A stretch of DNA of 64,000 bases from Bog-756 sp963727955 (GCA_963727955.1 CAVSII010000001.1:62001-126000); one strand, 5' to 3'; shown: positions 8,723 through 17,933, counted from the stretch's first letter. The notes: generated from the sequence alone by a model not told the origin. Made by a program: numbers and translations.

Positions 8723-10215
8723 CGGGCCTGCCTTTCGAGCGTTCGGTCCTGCCCTTCGAGGAACTCGGGGTTCAGCTCCCGGGCGGTGTTGTCGGCTGTC
8801 TGGCGGGCCCAGGCGGTGGTCACGACCAAACCGAGCAGGAGGACGACGACGCCGCAGCCGGCGAGAACCCACCAGCCGGCATGGGTGGCGGAAGCTGTGT
8901 CGACCACGTGGGATACGCCGAGTGAAGAGGCGATCAGCGCGCCGACCACGGCCACGCCGAGGGTCGACCCGATCTGACGCGAGGTGGAGGCGATGGCGGC
9001 GGCTACTCCCGCCTGGGCTCGGGGCATGCCCGACACGGCAGCGTTGGTGATCGGTGCGTTGACGAACCCGAAGCCGATGCCGAACACCACGTAGGAGCCG
9101 AACAACCAGGTCAGAGAGGTGCTGGTCCCGATGTGACTGAGCATTACGCAGCTGATGGTCAGCGCCGCTCCGGCGACCATCAATGGAATTCGGGCACCGT
9201 GTGTGCCGACTATCCGGCCCGAGATTGGCGGGATCACCATGGTCATGACCGCCATGGGCACGGTACAAAGCCCGGCTTTCAGCGGGGAGAACCCCCGTAC
9301 TTCCTGCAGGTAGAGCGTGTTGAGGAACAGGAAGCCCCCCAGCGTGGCGAAGGCCGCCACCGCAATGATGGCCGCACCGGAGAAGGGCACCGACCGGAAG
9401 AAACGAAGGTTGATGAGAGGCTCGTCCCGGCGGCGTTCCCAACCGATCAGTCCGAACAAGGCCGCCGCGGCCAGAGTGAAAGCGCCGATGATGACCGTCG
9501 AACCCCATCCGCGCTCCGGCGCTTCGATGATCCCGTAGGTCAGCGAAGCCAGGAGGACGATCACCAGCAGCTGACCGATCCCGTCGACCCGCCGCGGCTT
9601 TGGTGCTCGGGACTCGGGGATGAAGCGAAGGGTGAGTATGACTGCCACCACTCCGACCGGGATGTTGATCCAGAAGATCGACCGCCAGCCCACCGTGCCG
9701 ACCAGAAGTCCGCCGATCACCGGACCCAGGGCAATGCTGATACCGACTACCGCGGCCCACACTCCGACCGCCTGCGCCCTTTCCTTGGCGTCGGTGAAGG
9801 TGTTGGTGATGATGGACATGGCCACCGGGTTGAGCATCGATCCGCCGACCGCTTGAACCATTCGAAATATGACGAGAGCGGTCAGGTTCGGGGCCAGGCT
9901 GCAGAGGAGGGAACCGGCAGAGAAGGTGATCAAACCTGCGACGAACGTCCGTTTTCGTCCGAGGCGGTCGGCCATTGAACCGGAGAGCATCAGAAGGCTG
10001 GCCAGCACCAATGTGTAGGCGTCTACCGTCCACTGAAGGCCCGACACCGAAGCACCGAAGTCGCGCCCGATGGAGGGTAGGGCAACGTTGACGATGGTCA
10101 CGTCGAGTCCGACGATGAGCAGGCTCATCGAGCAGATCAGCAACACCCCGACCCGTCGACGTCGGCTCAGCTCGGTCGGCGGCGGAGCCGTCCCTTCACT
10201 TTGTTGTAGAACCAC
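8719..10215 (-). CDS. MFS drug transporter, DHA2 (14-TM) family
   Basis: About 498 residues with 14 predicted membrane segments. Family motifs are LDVTIVNVALPSIGRDFGAS in TM1, LSGSMADRLGRKRTFVAG (motif A) after TM2, and ALGPVIGGLLVGTVGWRSIFWINIPVG (motif C and following loop) in TM5-6. It is expected to export drugs or metabolites using proton motive force. I choose GTG 10215 because a TATATT hexamer ends 7 bp before it, implying a leaderless message; the frame remains open to an ATG at 10254, but that segment covers the AT-rich promoter. It is followed by its overlapping MarR regulator. Confidence 0.88.
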   Translation of the reverse strand: MVLQQSEGTAPPPTELSRRRRVGVLLICSMSLLIVGLDVTIVNVALPSIGRDFGASVSGLQWTVDAYTLVLASLLMLSGSMADRLGRKRTFVAGLITFSAGSLLCSLAPNLTALVIFRMVQAVGGSMLNPVAMSIITNTFTDAKERAQAVGVWAAVVGISIALGPVIGGLLVGTVGWRSIFWINIPVGVVAVILTLRFIPESRAPKPRRVDGIGQLLVIVLLASLTYGIIEAPERGWGSTVIIGAFTLAAAALFGLIGWERRRDEPLINLRFFRSVPFSGAAIIAVAAFATLGGFLFLNTLYLQEVRGFSPLKAGLCTVPMAVMTMVIPPISGRIVGTHGARIPLMVAGAALTISCVMLSHIGTSTSLTWLFGSYVVFGIGFGFVNAPITNAAVSGMPRAQAGVAAAIASTSRQIGSTLGVAVVGALIASSLGVSHVVDTASATHAGWWVLAGCGVVVLLLGLVVTTAWARQTADNTARELNPEFLEGQDRTLERQAR

Positions 10216-10231
10216 AATAGTTAATATATTA
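10216..10231 (-). promoter_or_regulatory. AT-rich palindrome and -10 of the MFS/MarR operon
   Basis: TAATATATTA (10222-10231) is a perfect palindrome in a GC-rich setting and contains TATATT read on the minus strand, 7 bp from the GTG at 10215. It is a candidate MarR operator overlapping a leaderless promoter. Confidence 0.5.
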
Positions 10232-10342
10232 CAACAATTCGGGAATCCGTCCATCCCCGGCGCCGGCACTCTCTCCGCCTTCGCCGGCCCACCGTCTGCC
10301 CCCTCTGTGTCCACTGTCACACCCGGGTGATGGACTTCGGAC

Positions 10343-11494
10343 ATGGATCTTTGTGTCCTGAGCGAAGCCATCGATGATCTGGTGGGCTCCGATCCGGCCA
10401 CCGTGGCCGACGGCCCCTCGATCAAGGAACTGCACCGCTGCCTGGCCCGGCTGGAGTCCTTCACCACGGCGGCCACCGCCTCCTTCGAGGCCTCGGGGGA
10501 CTGGACAGACGACGGGGCGCTGACCGGGCAGTCCTGGCTGGCGGCCGAGTGCCGTCTTCCCCGGGCCCAGGCCCGCAAGGTGGTGCGCCGGGGCCGGGGT
10601 CTTTGTGGCCTCCCCCTGTTCGCTGCGGCCTGGAATAGAGGGGAGATCACCGCCCACCACCTGGACGCCGTCCTCTCGGTGCGCTCGCCGGCCACCGAGG
10701 AGGCCCTCTGTCGAGACGAGGCCCTCCTCTGCGACCAGGCCCGCACCCTGCGCTTCGAGCCCTTCACCCGGTCCCTGGCCTACTGGGAGCAGCTGGCCGA
10801 CCCCGACGGCACCGAGGCCTCAGCAGAGGAGTGCCGGAACCGCAGAGACGTCTACCTGGCCGAGAGCTTCCGGGGGACGTTTCTGGGCAAGATGACCCTC
10901 GACCCCATATCGGGGGCCATCGTGGCCGACGAGCTCACCCGCATCACTCAGGGCCTGTTCGAGGCCGACTGGGCCGAGGCCAAAGAGGCCCTCGGACGGG
11001 AGCCCACCCCGCTCGACCTCCCCCGCACCCCCCGACAGCGCCGGGCTGACGCCCTGGTGGAGATGGCCACCCGGTCGAAGACGGCCCCGGCCGGGGGACG
11101 CCGCCCGCTTCCCCTGTTCACCGTGCTGGTCGACTACGAGACACTGGCCGGCCGGGTCTGCGAGTTGTCCCGCTCCCAGGTGGTCACCCCGGGCTCCCTC
11201 ATCCGCTGGCTGGACGAGGCCGTCGTCGAACGGGCCGTCTTCACTCCGCCGGGCCGGGTGGAGGTGGGGACGAGGTCCCGCCTCTTCATGGGGGCTACGA
11301 GACGGGCCATCGAGATAAGGGACAGGGACTGCACCCACCCCTACTGCGACGGGTCCCGCTCCGACCTCCAGGTCGACCACATCGTGCCCTTTGCCCAAGG
11401 TGGCCTCACCACCCAGGAGAACGGCCGGATCCTCTGCGGCCCGCACAACCGCCAGCGCAACCAGCGGCCGCCGCCCCCATCCAGCGCCGCTTGA
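10343..11494 (+). CDS. DUF222 / HNH endonuclease domain protein
   Basis: A 383-residue member of the actinobacterial DUF222-HNH family. Residues about 20-270 are the helical DUF222 region (ALTGQSWLAAECRLPRAQARKVVRRG, GEITAHHLDAVLSV). The C-terminal HNH motif is complete: RDRDCTHPYC, DLQVDHIVPFAQGG, then NGRILCGPHNRQRN, giving the paired Cys and the His-Asn-His residues. These proteins occur in many copies in actinobacterial genomes; a mobile origin or defence role is suspected, but I see no element ends here. It reads divergently from the MFS operon. Confidence 0.85.
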   Translation: MDLCVLSEAIDDLVGSDPATVADGPSIKELHRCLARLESFTTAATASFEASGDWTDDGALTGQSWLAAECRLPRAQARKVVRRGRGLCGLPLFAAAWNRGEITAHHLDAVLSVRSPATEEALCRDEALLCDQARTLRFEPFTRSLAYWEQLADPDGTEASAEECRNRRDVYLAESFRGTFLGKMTLDPISGAIVADELTRITQGLFEADWAEAKEALGREPTPLDLPRTPRQRRADALVEMATRSKTAPAGGRRPLPLFTVLVDYETLAGRVCELSRSQVVTPGSLIRWLDEAVVERAVFTPPGRVEVGTRSRLFMGATRRAIEIRDRDCTHPYCDGSRSDLQVDHIVPFAQGGLTTQENGRILCGPHNRQRNQRPPPPSSAA

Positions 11495-11685
11495 CCCGCC
11501 GCCCATCAGGACGGCACCGCCCCACGCAGAAAACGACCGATCTGCCCGCGTTCTCGCAGGTCTGGCGAGAATTCGTCGCCTTGCATCGGAATCCCCCGTC
11601 TATCTTTCTGGCATGTCTGCGTCGACCGATCCGGGCCGGGTCGTCCTTTCAATCGTTCCCGGTCGGACCAGCAGCCGCGCCGCTC

Positions 11686-12318
11686 ATGGCTGACTCGGAC
11701 ACGCCGGACACGCCGGACACGCCGGACACGCCGGACACGCCGGACACGCCGGACACGCCGGACACGCCGGACACGCCGGACACGCCCCGGACAGCAGAAC
11801 ACCCCTCTGTTGACGAGTCCAAGGCCGAACCGCGTCTCAACTGGTCCGTCCACTGGTTGGCCGACTATGTGTACGGGACGATCTCGACTCTGGTGGCCCT
11901 GGCCGGGCTCACTTTCGAGACCAACCCCGGTGCTCTCACAACTGCCGGGGTGGTGGTGGTGGGAGCAGTGGCCATCTGGCTGGCCCACGCGCTGTCTCGA
12001 CTGATCGCCACCAGGTCGTGGCACAACATGACGCTGAAGCGGTCAGACATACGCGAAGAGCTCCTGGGTTCGTGGTCGATCCTGGCAGCTGCCATTCCGG
12101 CCACCATCGTTTTCACGCTGTCGGGGCTTCACGTTTGGGAGGTTTGGACGGCCTTCGTCATCGCCGATGTGATCGGGGTCCTCGCCCTGGCTGTGGTTGG
12201 CATCGGCACCGCGGGGGGAGGGGAGCGACCGCTCGGCCGCCGGATCCTCTATGTGGCTGCTTTGGTATCCGTGGGAGTAGCCATCGTTGGGCTCGAATCG
12301 GTGGTCCATCTGCTGTAG
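11686..12318 (+). CDS. Small integral membrane protein with Asp-Thr-Pro repeat N-terminus
   Basis: About 210 residues. It starts with MADS followed by ten Asp-Thr-Pro triplets from a 9-bp DNA repeat, then a soluble stretch and roughly five hydrophobic segments (DYVYGTISTLVALAGLTF, AGVVVVGAVAIWLAHALSRL, WSILAAAIPATIVFTLSGL, AFVIADVIGVLALAVVGIG, LYVAALVSVGVAIVGLESVV). I recognise the fold only as a conserved type of small actinobacterial membrane protein and assign no function. The start is uncertain because the frame is open upstream; ATG 11686 just precedes the repeat. Confidence 0.65.
   Translation: MADSDTPDTPDTPDTPDTPDTPDTPDTPDTPDTPRTAEHPSVDESKAEPRLNWSVHWLADYVYGTISTLVALAGLTFETNPGALTTAGVVVVGAVAIWLAHALSRLIATRSWHNMTLKRSDIREELLGSWSILAAAIPATIVFTLSGLHVWEVWTAFVIADVIGVLALAVVGIGTAGGGERPLGRRILYVAALVSVGVAIVGLESVVHLL
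11698..11787 (+). repeat. Ten tandem 9-bp repeats (gacacgccg)
   Basis: Nine identical units and a tenth ending in ccc, all in frame as Asp-Thr-Pro. The repeats are perfect, so this tract is likely to vary in copy number by slippage without breaking the frame. Confidence 0.95.
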
Positions 12319-12345
12319 TCGGCCCGCCCACATCCCGACGACATC

Positions 12346-12361
12346 GGTCTGTTCGCGAACA
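12346..12361. promoter_or_regulatory. Perfect 16-bp palindrome between two membrane-protein genes
   Basis: TCTGTTCGCGAACAGA is its own reverse complement. It lies 28 bp after the stop of the Asp-Thr-Pro protein and about 90 bp before the next start. The half-site order (GTTC then GAAC) is the reverse of the actinobacterial LexA box, so I call only a candidate operator; there is no T-run for a terminator. Confidence 0.45.
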
Positions 12362-12449
12362 GATGCCGCTTCAGCCGAATCCGCTTCAGTCGGCTTGAGC
12401 AGTAGTGTGGGCGGGCCGGGTCGGTTGGCCGGGTAGAGGAGGTCGCTCT

Positions 12450-12767
12450 GTGGACAACGCGATCGAGCAGACGGTGTGGAACGAGCATTTCGGATGGGAA
12501 GGCGACGCCATCGGCTTTACCGACGCCGAACTCACCGAGCTGGCCCTGGCCGCCGACCCGAACGCTCCCCTCGATGTCGATGCTGTTCCACTGGGCGAGT
12601 ATCTCGACGAGACGCCCGGACTCCTGCCTTCCTGGTACATGCCCGCCCCCATGGCTCGCCGCAGTCCGAGTTGGCGCCTGCCGGTTGTCTTGGTGATCGT
12701 CGCTGCCTTCTTGATCATCGAAGCTTTTGGTCTCTGCAGCACGTTCGGCCAACTGGTGCCCGCCTGA
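12450..12767 (+). CDS. Small single-pass membrane protein, function unknown
   Basis: 105 residues. The N-terminal 70 are soluble and acidic (DAIGFTDAELTELALAADPN), then a Pro/Trp-rich stretch, and one C-terminal membrane helix (LPVVLVIVAAFLIIEAFGLC). Start GTG 12450 is chosen because gaggagg lies 7 nt upstream; the frame extends further but with unlikely composition. A hairpin terminator follows. I do not recognise the family. Confidence 0.6.
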   Translation: MDNAIEQTVWNEHFGWEGDAIGFTDAELTELALAADPNAPLDVDAVPLGEYLDETPGLLPSWYMPAPMARRSPSWRLPVVLVIVAAFLIIEAFGLCSTFGQLVPA

Positions 12768-12783
12768 GGGAATTGAGGCAGAT

Positions 12784-12824
12784 CACGCTCAGTGGTAATG
12801 GGCTTGCTGAGCGTGGTCGTTTAT
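12784..12824 (+). terminator. Rho-independent-like terminator
   Basis: A perfect 9-bp inverted repeat, CACGCTCAG (12784-12792) with CTGAGCGTG (12807-12815), has a 14-nt loop and is followed by gtcgtttatt. It lies 16 bp after the stop of the preceding gene. Confidence 0.6.
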
Positions 12825-12935
12825 TGCGAATGGCACTTCTACCCGGCATTATGGGTTGAGGCAGCTGGGAGCCCGCACAAGCGAGTTCGAGGCTGGAAGG
12901 GGTACGCGGGTGCATCCCGCGAGGAAGAGGCGATC

Positions 12936-13295
12936 ATGATGTGGGTAAGGCGATTGGTGGTCGGTACAGGATTCGCAGTGGCCGGGCTGGCCATGGCGTC
13001 GGGTGCCGCGGGTGCGGCTACCTGCGTGCAGACCCAGACAATGAACGAGCCTGCCGGCTGCGTGACGCCCCCGTCCGTTTCGGGGAATTCGACGAAGCCG
13101 TCGACGGCTGTTCTTCCCTTTACGTCTGCAGCATCGACATCGACCGCAGGGACGTCCTCGAGTTCGCCGGGCACCGTGGCTGGTTCAAGCAGCCTGCCCT
13201 TCACCGGAGCGGATGTCGAAGAGTTGGCCGTGGTCGGGGTTGGTGCCGTGTTAGTCGGTGGCCTCCTGATTCGCCGCCGCCGTCACACCGCCTGA
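12936..13295 (+). CDS. Secreted LPXTG-type cell-wall-anchored protein (LPFTG)
   Basis: 119 residues. A signal peptide (MMWVRRLVVGTGFAVAGLAMASGAAGA) is followed by a short Cys-containing segment, a Ser/Thr-rich spacer and a full sorting signal at the C-terminus: LPFTG, then the hydrophobic stretch VEELAVVGVGAVLVGGLLI and the basic tail RRRRH. It should be exported, cut at LPFTG and linked to the wall by a sortase. A class E sortase gene is the convergent neighbour at 13455. A GA-rich ribosome site (gaggaagagg) precedes the double ATG at 12936. Confidence 0.8.
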   Translation: MMWVRRLVVGTGFAVAGLAMASGAAGAATCVQTQTMNEPAGCVTPPSVSGNSTKPSTAVLPFTSAASTSTAGTSSSSPGTVAGSSSLPFTGADVEELAVVGVGAVLVGGLLIRRRRHTA

Positions 13296-13454
13296 AGCCG
13301 TAGCCGGTAGGACCACTGATTTCTGCCAGGTAGTGCTGCGCGCATGCTTTTGCTGTCGGCCCTGGACGCCAAACGTCCCAGCCTTCACCAGCGGTAGCTC
13401 AATTCGGGCCAATTGACGGATCGGTAGCTGGCCTTGACGGCAGCTGGTAACGGA

Positions 13455-14372
13455 TCAGTAGCTGGCCGGCAGTAGAGGAGCCACCGCCTGGAAAAAGAAG
13501 AACACCACCACCAACCACGCCACGAGGCCGAAACCGAGGACCAGAGCCCTGCGTCCTCGCCGCACTCGTCGGGCTCGTCGGGCTCCGGCCCACACCGCCG
13601 TAATGAGAATGGCTACGGCCAGGCCCCAAAGGATGGCGGCCCACCAGTTGTCGCCGGACGTGTTGGCGTTGGCGTTGGGAGTCTTCGGAGTAACGGTTGC
13701 CGGCGCCACTTTGGCGTGGGAGAGGATGCTGGCCACCAGCGAAGCATGTACCACCAGACGCTGGGTGGCGCTGAAGCGCGGGTTGCAGGTGGTCAACGTC
13801 AAGGTCGGCGTCGTGGTGGCAGCGATCACCGACACGTCGTTAGGGGCCACGATCAAGCTCGCCGTCACGTGGTAGAGAAAGATCCCCTGGACTGTCTCGA
13901 TGGTGATCGAATCACCGGCGACCAGATCGTTCAGGTTGTAGAAGGGGTGCAGGTAGGTGGTCCGATGTCCGGCGATGGCCGAGTTGCCTGCCTCGCCAGG
14001 AAGTGGCGTTCCCGGATAGTGGCCCGGCCCGGACCGGAGTTGGTCGTCGCCCGTTCCCTCCACGACCACCATCGACAGATCGATGGCAGGGATGGTGATT
14101 ACGCCTAACGCTGTGCCGAGGGCGGGGTCGGATATGGGCGCGGCTACCTTGAGCTGGGAAATCGGGTCTCCCTTCTTCGGGACGACCGGATGACCGGCGA
14201 TGCTGACGCCGGCCCGTCGTTGTGCGTTGGCGAACTCGGTGCGTAACTGAGCCTGACTTCGGGCGGTCTGGAGCCCCGTTCCCCACAGCAGATAAGGGAT
14301 GAACAACAGGACGAGGACGCCACTGACGAGAACCACCCGCCCCACTGCCATTCGGATGGTGGTGAATGACAC
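13455..14372 (-). CDS. Class E sortase
   Basis: A 305-residue transpeptidase. An N-terminal membrane anchor (VLVSGVLVLLFIPYLLWGTG) precedes the sortase domain, which contains SAIAGHRTTYLHPF with catalytic His136 and the hallmark TLTTCNPRF with Cys196, followed by the conserved Arg in ATQRLVV. Two C-terminal membrane helices (AAILWGLAVAILITAVWAG, LVLGFGLVAWLVVVFFFF) are typical of class E. It should attach sorting-signal proteins to peptidoglycan; the LPFTG protein next door is a candidate, although class E enzymes usually prefer LAXTG. TAGCAT lies 6 bp before the GTG start, so it may be leaderless. Confidence 0.9.
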   Translation of the reverse strand: MSFTTIRMAVGRVVLVSGVLVLLFIPYLLWGTGLQTARSQAQLRTEFANAQRRAGVSIAGHPVVPKKGDPISQLKVAAPISDPALGTALGVITIPAIDLSMVVVEGTGDDQLRSGPGHYPGTPLPGEAGNSAIAGHRTTYLHPFYNLNDLVAGDSITIETVQGIFLYHVTASLIVAPNDVSVIAATTTPTLTLTTCNPRFSATQRLVVHASLVASILSHAKVAPATVTPKTPNANANTSGDNWWAAILWGLAVAILITAVWAGARRARRVRRGRRALVLGFGLVAWLVVVFFFFQAVAPLLPASY

Positions 14373-14378
14373 GCAGGA

Positions 14379-14384
14379 ATGCTA
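14379..14384 (-). promoter_or_regulatory. -10 hexamer TAGCAT, leaderless start of the sortase gene
   Basis: Minus-strand TAGCAT is separated by six bases (tcctgc) from the GTG at 14372. It lies in the divergent gap between the sortase and DUF4012 genes. Confidence 0.45.
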
Positions 14385-14534
14385 ACGGCACACCAGGCTG
14401 ACACTCGGCCACCGCACCGGGGAGACGAGGATTCGAGTGGCGCGTCCGGTACCATCGGTGCCCTTGTCCGCTGTGCTGAGGGGGCCGCCCACCCGGGGCC
14501 CATATGCCGGTACCTGGGGTGGTGAGTAGGCGCA

Positions 14535-16280
14535 GTGAGTGGTAACCGGATCCGACGGCGACGCAGATGGCTGATCGTGGCCGGTGTGGCGGTGCTCGTG
14601 GTGGCATGGGCTCTCCTTCTTGCCGCTCGAACCATGTCGGCCTACCACCACGACAAGGAGGGTCTTGCCTCGCTCGAACAGGTCAAGGCCAATTTGGCTC
14701 CCGGTACCGTCACCTCACAGGCATCGGTGACCCTGCTGGACGAGGCGCACGCCCAGTTCAGTCAGGCTCAGTCCGACCTCTCGTCGCCGATCTTCGCTCC
14801 GATCACTATCGTGCCGGTTCTCGGTCGCCAGTTCAGAGAGGTCAAGGCGTTGAGCACGGCCGCCGGAACCGTCTCCCGGGTGGGATCCACCTTCCTCTCC
14901 CAGGTCCATGGCCTTCTCGATGCCCCCCACGGCGCCGGCCCCCAGCGAGTGGCTTCCATGCGGCAGCTGGGTGTCTTTTCGTTCGCCGCCGAGCGGCAGT
15001 TGGCCACCATCAACACCGGACCGTCTGAGGCGCTGGTGCGTCCGTTAGCAAGCAAGCGGGCCGAGTTCCTGACCCAGTTGGACGACGCCCGCGACAAGCT
15101 GACCAAGGCTGCCGGGGTGTCTGCAGCGGTGGCAACCATCCTGTCGGGTCCTCAGAGCTACCTGCTGCTGGCGGCCAACAACGCTGAGATGAGGGCCGGT
15201 TCGGGAACCTTCCTCGAGGTTGGTGAGGCGACAACCGCCGACGGCTCGGTCCATCTCGGCAACCTGGATCCCTCCGGCGCTCACGCCCTTCCCCCAGGAG
15301 AGGTGAATGTCACCGGGGATCTCCAGAGCAACTGGGGTTGGCTCCATCCGAGTGTCGACATGCGAAATCTGGGTCTGACGCCGCAGTTCGACGTGACAGC
15401 CCCTCTGGCCGCCCGCATGTGGCAAGCCTCGACCGGCCAGGCGGTGAACGGCGTCATGGCCATCGATGTGGTGGGTGTTCAGCAACTACTCCAGGCCACC
15501 GGTCCCGTCGTGGCCGACGGTCGGACGGTAACTGCCGACAACGTGGAGCAGTTTCTCCTCCACGACCAGTACGCGGGATTGAACAGTGAGTCCAGCGATT
15601 CGGGCCAACGCCAGGATGCACTGGGGGTGTTGGCCAAAGCCGTCGTTACTCAGCTCCAAGGGCAGGCCACCGACCTCAGATCACTGGCCTCGGCCGTGGC
15701 CGGCGCCGTGGCCGGGCGACATCTGATGGTCTGGTCGAAGAACCCCGTGGACGAGGCCGCATGGGTGACGAGCGGAGTGAGCGGAACCCTCACCCAGAAT
15801 TCGGTGGACCTGTCGCTGATCAATGTGAGTGGCAACAAACTGGATCAGTACATCTCCATAAAGGTGACGGCCAGCACCGCATTCGAGGGATCGGGGACGG
15901 AGGTCACCTTGACGACGCATCTGACAAACGCCACGCCCCCGGGCCAGTCCCAATACATCGCCGGACCGTTTCCCGGGGTCCCCGTCGGCTATGGCGGCTA
16001 CTACGGGGTGGTGGCGGCCAACCTCCCCGCCGCCGCCAGCCGGATCTCCATGACCGGTGCCGGCCCGTTGGCGGTAAAGGGAGGCGAGGGACCCACCTGG
16101 GTGGTGGGGGCACCCCTGACCCTCACCCAGGGGGAGACGGCCACGGTGGTGGTTCGCTTCCGGATGCCCGGGCAACACGGTTCCATGACGGTGGTGCCGT
16201 CGGCCCGCGTGCCTGCCGAGCAATGGACAGCCAACGGGCAGACGTTCCCTGACACCGCTCCCACCGTCATCTCGTGGTGA
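14535..16280 (+). CDS. DUF4012 domain-containing membrane-anchored protein
   Basis: 581 residues. An N-terminal basic run and one membrane helix (WLIVAGVAVLVVAWALLLAA) anchor a large outside domain. Family landmarks are YLLLAANNAEMRAGSGTFLEVG near residues 215-235, WGWLHPSVDMRNLGLTPQFD, and MAIDVVGVQQLLQATGPVV. DUF4012 proteins recur in polysaccharide clusters of Gram-positive bacteria; their biochemical role is not established. It is divergent from the class E sortase. The GTG start agrees with the position of the basic region ahead of the helix. Confidence 0.85.
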   Translation: MSGNRIRRRRRWLIVAGVAVLVVAWALLLAARTMSAYHHDKEGLASLEQVKANLAPGTVTSQASVTLLDEAHAQFSQAQSDLSSPIFAPITIVPVLGRQFREVKALSTAAGTVSRVGSTFLSQVHGLLDAPHGAGPQRVASMRQLGVFSFAAERQLATINTGPSEALVRPLASKRAEFLTQLDDARDKLTKAAGVSAAVATILSGPQSYLLLAANNAEMRAGSGTFLEVGEATTADGSVHLGNLDPSGAHALPPGEVNVTGDLQSNWGWLHPSVDMRNLGLTPQFDVTAPLAARMWQASTGQAVNGVMAIDVVGVQQLLQATGPVVADGRTVTADNVEQFLLHDQYAGLNSESSDSGQRQDALGVLAKAVVTQLQGQATDLRSLASAVAGAVAGRHLMVWSKNPVDEAAWVTSGVSGTLTQNSVDLSLINVSGNKLDQYISIKVTASTAFEGSGTEVTLTTHLTNATPPGQSQYIAGPFPGVPVGYGGYYGVVAANLPAAASRISMTGAGPLAVKGGEGPTWVVGAPLTLTQGETATVVVRFRMPGQHGSMTVVPSARVPAEQWTANGQTFPDTAPTVISW

Positions 16281-16369
16281 GCGTCGTGGTGAGGCGCCCG
16301 TCCAACTGGCCGTGATCCGCTGACGGCGCCACCGGCGCCTCCGGCGCCACCGGCGGTGAACGGCGGTGC

Positions 16370-17905
16370 CTACGGCAAGGCGTGGCGGACCGCGTCCAGC
16401 AGCCCGAGCAGGATCAGAAGGCGGAAGGCCCACTGCAGCGCCGTACCCCATCGGGCTGGCGAACGGTGCTGCCACCAGACCAGAGCGCACGTGGCGGCAG
16501 CGATGGCAGCCCCGTAGTCGACCAGGAGAAAGCGGGTCCGCACGATCAGCAGGCCGGCGATCAGATAGGAGACCAGGACGGGCACGGCGATCCTTCCGAA
16601 CTCCCGGCGGTCGTCCGTATCCATGCGCACCGCGGTGATCACCATGACGGGGATGAATAGTAGGAGCACCAGTCCGCTCCGCCCGCCGTAGGGTTGGCGT
16701 TGGCCGATGACACCGGTGGCCATGGGCAGGAAGGGAATGGCCACGGCCTGAACGAGGGTAGGGATCCTGATGGTGGCCAGTCCGTTGGTGGGGTCGTGGC
16801 CGAACCGGGCCACCACCAGTCCGGTGCTCTGGAACCACTTGCCGGTGATCGCCTTCGAGTAGGCGAACCAACCCACCGAGGCGACGGCGCTCGGTATGGC
16901 CAGGGGGGCGAGAACGCCCACCTGTGCAGGTATCGACCAGCGACCGGACCGTCGGCGCTCGGCGTTCATGGCCAGGAACACCGGCAGGGGCACCAGCAGC
17001 AACATGATCGGCTTGACCGATATGGCCCCGCCGATCAGGATGCCGGCGGTCCAGTAGGACCTGGTGTTGGGCCGCTGCCCGGTGGACGGAGCGGTGACGG
17101 CGACGCAGGCGGCCATCACCAGCGAGGCGGCGAACACGTCGTCGTAGGCCAACCAGCTCTCGTCGGCCGCGGCGGGAATGGCGATCACCCCGGCGAAGGT
17201 CAACGTGGCCAGACCACCGAACCGCCGGGCCAGGGCGGCGGCCCCCAGTGCGAGGAGCAGGAAGGTGCCACCGTCCGTCCAGTGGGCGGCGGTCGAGGAG
17301 CGGAACACGGCCGCCGGCGTGTAGAGGATTTCGGCGAGGTCGAAGCTGTTGGTGAATCGGAAGGGGCTCACGATCCAGTGCCCGACGCTGGCCCACAGCA
17401 CCGGAGCCGGCCAGTGGTAGGCGAGCTCGTCGGATGCCGCCGGGGGACGAAAGCCGGCCAGGAAGGCCACGACCAACAAGAGGAGCACCGGTACGACGAC
17501 GATCCACTCCCGTCGCAACGCCACGGCGACACCCTCCAAGAGCCCCCGGGCCGTCTCCAGCGCGTCACGGCCTATCCACAGGAAAAGGAAGGCAGCGGCC
17601 ACGGTCACAACGACTAGAGGACCGGTGCGAAGGAGCGGAACTGATCCGATGAGCAGCACCAGAGCGCCGTAGCCGGTGATCCCGAGGCCGATGGCCACGG
17701 TGCCGTCAGCCAGCGGCTCGGAGAGCTCGGTACCCAGGAGCAGGCGCCGCAAGGCGAAGCCGATGGCCACGATGGCCACCCCGATGACGATGATGGCGGC
17801 CACGTCGCGGCCGAGGCCGCTGAGGGTGAGGTGGGCCAGGGCGGCCCGGGTGCTCCCGTTGGGGGCGGCGGTCAGAGCGACCGCGGCGCCGCTTGCCGGA
17901 GACAC
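16370..17905 (-). CDS. Polytopic membrane protein, GT-C-type glycosyltransferase-like
   Basis: 511 residues with about 11-12 hydrophobic segments. The first outside loop carries ASDELAYHWPAPVLWASVGHW, resembling the acidic active-site loop of dolichyl-phosphate-mannose-type (GT39/GT83) enzymes, and later VKPIMLLLVPLPVFLAM. Such enzymes move sugars from polyprenyl-phosphate donors on the outer membrane face. The GT-C call is from topology and loop position only. The GTG at 17905 has a GGAG ribosome site upstream and lies beyond the 27-bp hairpin array that separates it from the flavoprotein gene. Confidence 0.65.
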   Translation of the reverse strand: MSPASGAAVALTAAPNGSTRAALAHLTLSGLGRDVAAIIVIGVAIVAIGFALRRLLLGTELSEPLADGTVAIGLGITGYGALVLLIGSVPLLRTGPLVVVTVAAAFLFLWIGRDALETARGLLEGVAVALRREWIVVVPVLLLLVVAFLAGFRPPAASDELAYHWPAPVLWASVGHWIVSPFRFTNSFDLAEILYTPAAVFRSSTAAHWTDGGTFLLLALGAAALARRFGGLATLTFAGVIAIPAAADESWLAYDDVFAASLVMAACVAVTAPSTGQRPNTRSYWTAGILIGGAISVKPIMLLLVPLPVFLAMNAERRRSGRWSIPAQVGVLAPLAIPSAVASVGWFAYSKAITGKWFQSTGLVVARFGHDPTNGLATIRIPTLVQAVAIPFLPMATGVIGQRQPYGGRSGLVLLLFIPVMVITAVRMDTDDRREFGRIAVPVLVSYLIAGLLIVRTRFLLVDYGAAIAAATCALVWWQHRSPARWGTALQWAFRLLILLGLLDAVRHALP

Positions 17906-17933
17906 CTCAGCTCCAGGCCCGGGGAGCCGCCTC

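Noticed and set aside
10343..11494. Mobile element around the HNH/DUF222 gene
   Set aside because: No terminal inverted or direct repeats, transposase or intron structure is visible.
11698..11787. CRISPR-like repeat array
   Set aside because: A 9-bp tandem repeat without spacers, in frame in a coding region.
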